This document shows positions 5,624-7,484 of a stretch of DNA of 7,484 bases, piece after piece. Each line of letters begins with the position of its first letter. Position 1 is the stretch's first letter. Source of the DNA: an uncultured euryarchaeote (GTDB lineage Archaea; Thermoplasmatota; Thermoplasmata; UBA10834); assembly GCA_937872085.1 (NCBI GenBank), contig CALMQK010000303.1, forward strand, positions 1 through 7,484, in the 5' to 3' direction. The notes beneath the pieces are model-generated. The model worked only from the letters and a program-made list of their open reading frames with translations. It had not been told where the DNA came from and did no database searches. Both the position numbers and the translations under genes were made by a program.

Positions 5624-7484
5624 CTACTGCTGGTCGTTCTCCCCTGACTCGCCGCCGCCCATGGGCGACTTGATGATCTTCTTGGGGACGACCTTCCTGT
5701 CGATTGGCCGTCTGATGACCATCCTGGGCGCGACGGGCTGGGGCTGCGCTTGGGCCATGGGTTCAGCCGTGGCCTCTACATTCGATGGTTCTGCGCCCTG
5801 TGGTGGCTGGCCCTTCTTAGGCGGCTCCTCCTTCGAGAAGACCGTGCCGCACTTGTGGCAGACAGTGGCTTCCTTCGGGTTCAGCGTCCCGCAGACCTTG
5901 CATGGGATCGGGCCTTCGAGCTTCTTCTCCTCCTCCTTGGCCAGCCAGTCGTCGAAGCTGATGTAGCCGGGCTGCCTCTTGAACCAGTCGTCGAAGTCCC
6001 TCTCACTGAACTTCTTGCCCAGCTCCCCCTTGGCGAGCTCGCGGTACTTGGAGGTCATCTCGTCGTAATCCTTCTTCATCCGCTCGAGATAGTCGGTCTC
6101 GCCCTCGGTCTCCCCGACGAACTTGACCCCGCAGTTCGAGCATTCGGTCGACTCAGCGGGTATCCAAGCTCCGCATTCGGAGCACTTCATGGTACCGACC
6201 TCGAACTCGACGCCACACTTGGGGCATCTCTTGCTAGCTGCAGGTATGAACGCACCGCATTCGCCGCACTCGACGAGCTTGCCCAGGCCGTACTTGTAGG
6301 TATAGCCCAAGAACCCGAGCACTACCGCGACGGCACCGATGATGATCGCGAGCCAGGCCCATGTGGGCAGCAGGCTGGGCGCCTTTATGGCGCTCACATG
6401 TATTGCCGCGCTGAGGTAGATGCCTGTTGAATCGGGCACGACCGCCCTTATCTTATAGTTCCCGGAAGGAAGGCCCACTGGTACTCGCAAAGATGTGACG
6501 ATCATTCCATCATCAGGATTCGTCGACCAGACCGTGCTGTTCGAGCCGACTATCAACGTCGTGTTGTCATTGGAGTCCACAAGCCAGAACTGCACGCCCG
6601 GGAGCAACTTCACCGGGTCGCCGCTGGAGTCTGCGTACGTGAACGTCGCAGCGAGAGAGACGAAATCCCCCGCCTTGAACTCATTTCCTGAGGAGGATAT
6701 CACTTCGACATTCATCGACAGAGCGTTCAGCGTGAAGTTCTTGAAGGCGAAGTTGTTGGTCTTGTCCGGCTCGTCAATCGTGCCCGAAGGGTCGAGGAAC
6801 ACCCATATCTGGTACTGACCAGGTGTCGTCAGGCTTATCGTCCATTGCCATACGATCTTCGTAGAGTGGTTGGTCGAGTTGCCCCCGATCTCAACACCTG
6901 TGGCATTGAACAGTTTTGTGTAGTTCACGGTTCCGTCAGGGCTTCTGATCCCGATGTCCGCGCGGAATCCAGGATCCGTGATGGGCTGGCCACCGAGGTT
7001 CTGGACATCAGCGGTGATGGTGATCACGCGACCGAACTGTTCGGCCAAGGCGGTCACGTTCGTAGTTCCTCGCGTAATGGATATCTCGCCTGGAAGTATC
7101 GATAGGTCGGGCCGCACATCGAGCACGGTGATGTGACCAACGACATTGTTGTTAGTATAGTCGGACTCAATTATGGTCCCGTCCGGGTTGATGGTCGCGC
7201 TGACCGTCACATCGGTCTGTTGGCTCAGTGTGGGCGCCGTGAATGAGGCTTCGACTGTCACAACATCGCTGTCCCTCAGATTCGTGATGTAGGACAGAGT
7301 GCTGGTCTGAGGAAGCATCGATACTCCTGTACCCGTGACGGCCAGTCTGAGGTCCGGCGAGTAGATCGGGACTGCCCCAGTGTTGACCAGGTCCGCTCGA
7401 ACGACGACCACTGTTCCACCAGACACCGCTCCCGTTGGCACGAAGACCATGTTCGACAGCACGAGGTCAGGGTGGGGGAGTACT
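5624..7484 (-). CDS. Partial surface protein: CARDB-like repeats, membrane helix, cytoplasmic zinc ribbons (5' end outside window)
   Basis: This is the C-terminal part of a large membrane-anchored protein of unknown function. Numbering from the internal GTG codon at 7462: CARDB-like beta domain 1 (about 1-115, ending IIESDYTNNNVV); CARDB-like domain 2 (about 118-245, starting RPDLSI and ending DEPDKTNNF); a third beta-rich domain (about 248-357); one membrane helix (about 367-387) followed by YKYGLGK. The positive-inside rule puts the beta domains outside and the tail in the cytoplasm. The tail has zinc ribbons at C399/C402/C413/C416, C427/C430/C441/C444 and C521/C524/C535/C538, a charged helical stretch (about 455-515) between the second and third, and a Pro/Gln-rich, finally basic end to residue 612. 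The frame has no stop up to the window edge, and the codons before 7462 read LPHPDL, completing the usual CARDB start PDLVLSN. So 7462 is almost certainly internal; a signal peptide and possibly more domains should lie beyond. CARDB domains are thought to mediate adhesion; the role of the ribbons is unknown. Confidence 0.88.
   Translation of the reverse strand, partial: VLPHPDLVLSNMVFVPTGAVSGGTVVVVRADLVNTGAVPIYSPDLRLAVTGTGVSMLPQTSTLSYITNLRDSDVVTVEASFTAPTLSQQTDVTVSATINPDGTIIESDYTNNNVVGHITVLDVRPDLSILPGEISITRGTTNVTALAEQFGRVITITADVQNLGGQPITDPGFRADIGIRSPDGTVNYTKLFNATGVEIGGNSTNHSTKIVWQWTISLTTPGQYQIWVFLDPSGTIDEPDKTNNFAFKNFTLNALSMNVEVISSSGNEFKAGDFVSLAATFTYADSSGDPVKLLPGVQFWLVDSNDNTTLIVGSNSTVWSTNPDDGMIVTSLRVPVGLPSGNYKIRAVVPDSTGIYLSAAIHVSAIKAPSLLPTWAWLAIIIGAVAVVLGFLGYTYKYGLGKLVECGECGAFIPAASKRCPKCGVEFEVGTMKCSECGAWIPAESTECSNCGVKFVGETEGETDYLERMKKDYDEMTSKYRELAKGELGKKFSERDFDDWFKRQPGYISFDDWLAKEEEKKLEGPIPCKVCGTLNPKEATVCHKCGTVFSKEEPPKKGQPPQGAEPSNVEATAEPMAQAQPQPVAPRMVIRRPIDRKVVPKKIIKSPMGGGESGENDQQ
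6131..6268 (-). repeat. Tandem duplicated zinc ribbons within the surface-protein gene
   Basis: Two adjacent ribbons encoded here have the same CxxC-x10-CxxC spacing and similar sequence (CGECGAFIPA...CPKCGVEF and CSECGAWIPA...CSNCGVKF), which points to an internal duplication just inside the membrane. A third ribbon with the same spacing is encoded separately at about 5849-5902 and is less alike (CKVCGTLNPK...CHKCGTVF). Confidence 0.8.

Noticed and set aside
5482..5673. Small + strand frame across the intergenic gap (TTG start)
   Set aside because: It has no ribosome site before the TTG, no protein-like features, and it runs into the opposing gene.
5750..6430. + strand open frame of 226 codons antisense to the surface-protein gene
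   Set aside because: The - strand frame has three perfectly spaced zinc ribbons and a membrane helix; the + strand frame has no recognisable feature.
1..7484. CRISPR arrays, tRNA or rRNA genes, insertion sequences
   Set aside because: No regularly spaced repeats, no tRNA- or rRNA-like stretches, and no transposase or terminal inverted repeats were seen; nearly the whole window is coding.

Overview
The window looks archaeal, most likely a GC-rich euryarchaeote of the Thermoplasmatota type. The basis is the archaeal form of the secretion ATPases, membrane-anchored CARDB-repeat protein with cytoplasmic zinc ribbons (a protein style common in that group), purine-rich Shine-Dalgarno sites and heavy use of AGG/AGA for arginine. 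The phylum is an inference from protein style; there is no rRNA or marker gene here.

Positions 13-5448 (+ strand) hold a tight four-gene operon for a type IV pilus-like (Tad/type II secretion-like) machine: ATPase, membrane platform protein, membrane platform protein, ATPase. Genes 1 and 2 overlap, genes 2 and 3 share the junction GTGATG, and genes 3 and 4 are 9 bases apart, so all four should be one transcript with translational coupling. The two ATPases are full-length paralogues with intact Walker A, Asp box, Walker B and His box. The two platform proteins each carry one GspF-type (T2SSF) domain and resemble a TadB/TadC pair, rather than the single two-domain FlaJ/ArlJ of archaella. Two different motors around one split platform is the most interesting aspect of the region. 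No pilin, prepilin peptidase or archaellum accessory gene lies in the window. Only 12 bases precede gene 1, so the operon's promoter, and perhaps further genes, are outside.

Positions 5449-5623 are a convergent intergenic gap. It contains a short hairpin with a T-run on the + strand and a T-rich stretch on the - strand, both weak terminator candidates.

Positions 5624-7484 (- strand) are the 3' part of a large gene for a surface protein: at least two CARDB-like beta domains, a third beta-rich domain, one membrane helix, and a cytoplasmic tail with three CxxC-x10-CxxC zinc ribbons. The reading frame stays open to the window edge, so its N-terminus is outside the window. Whether it works with the pilus machine is unknown.
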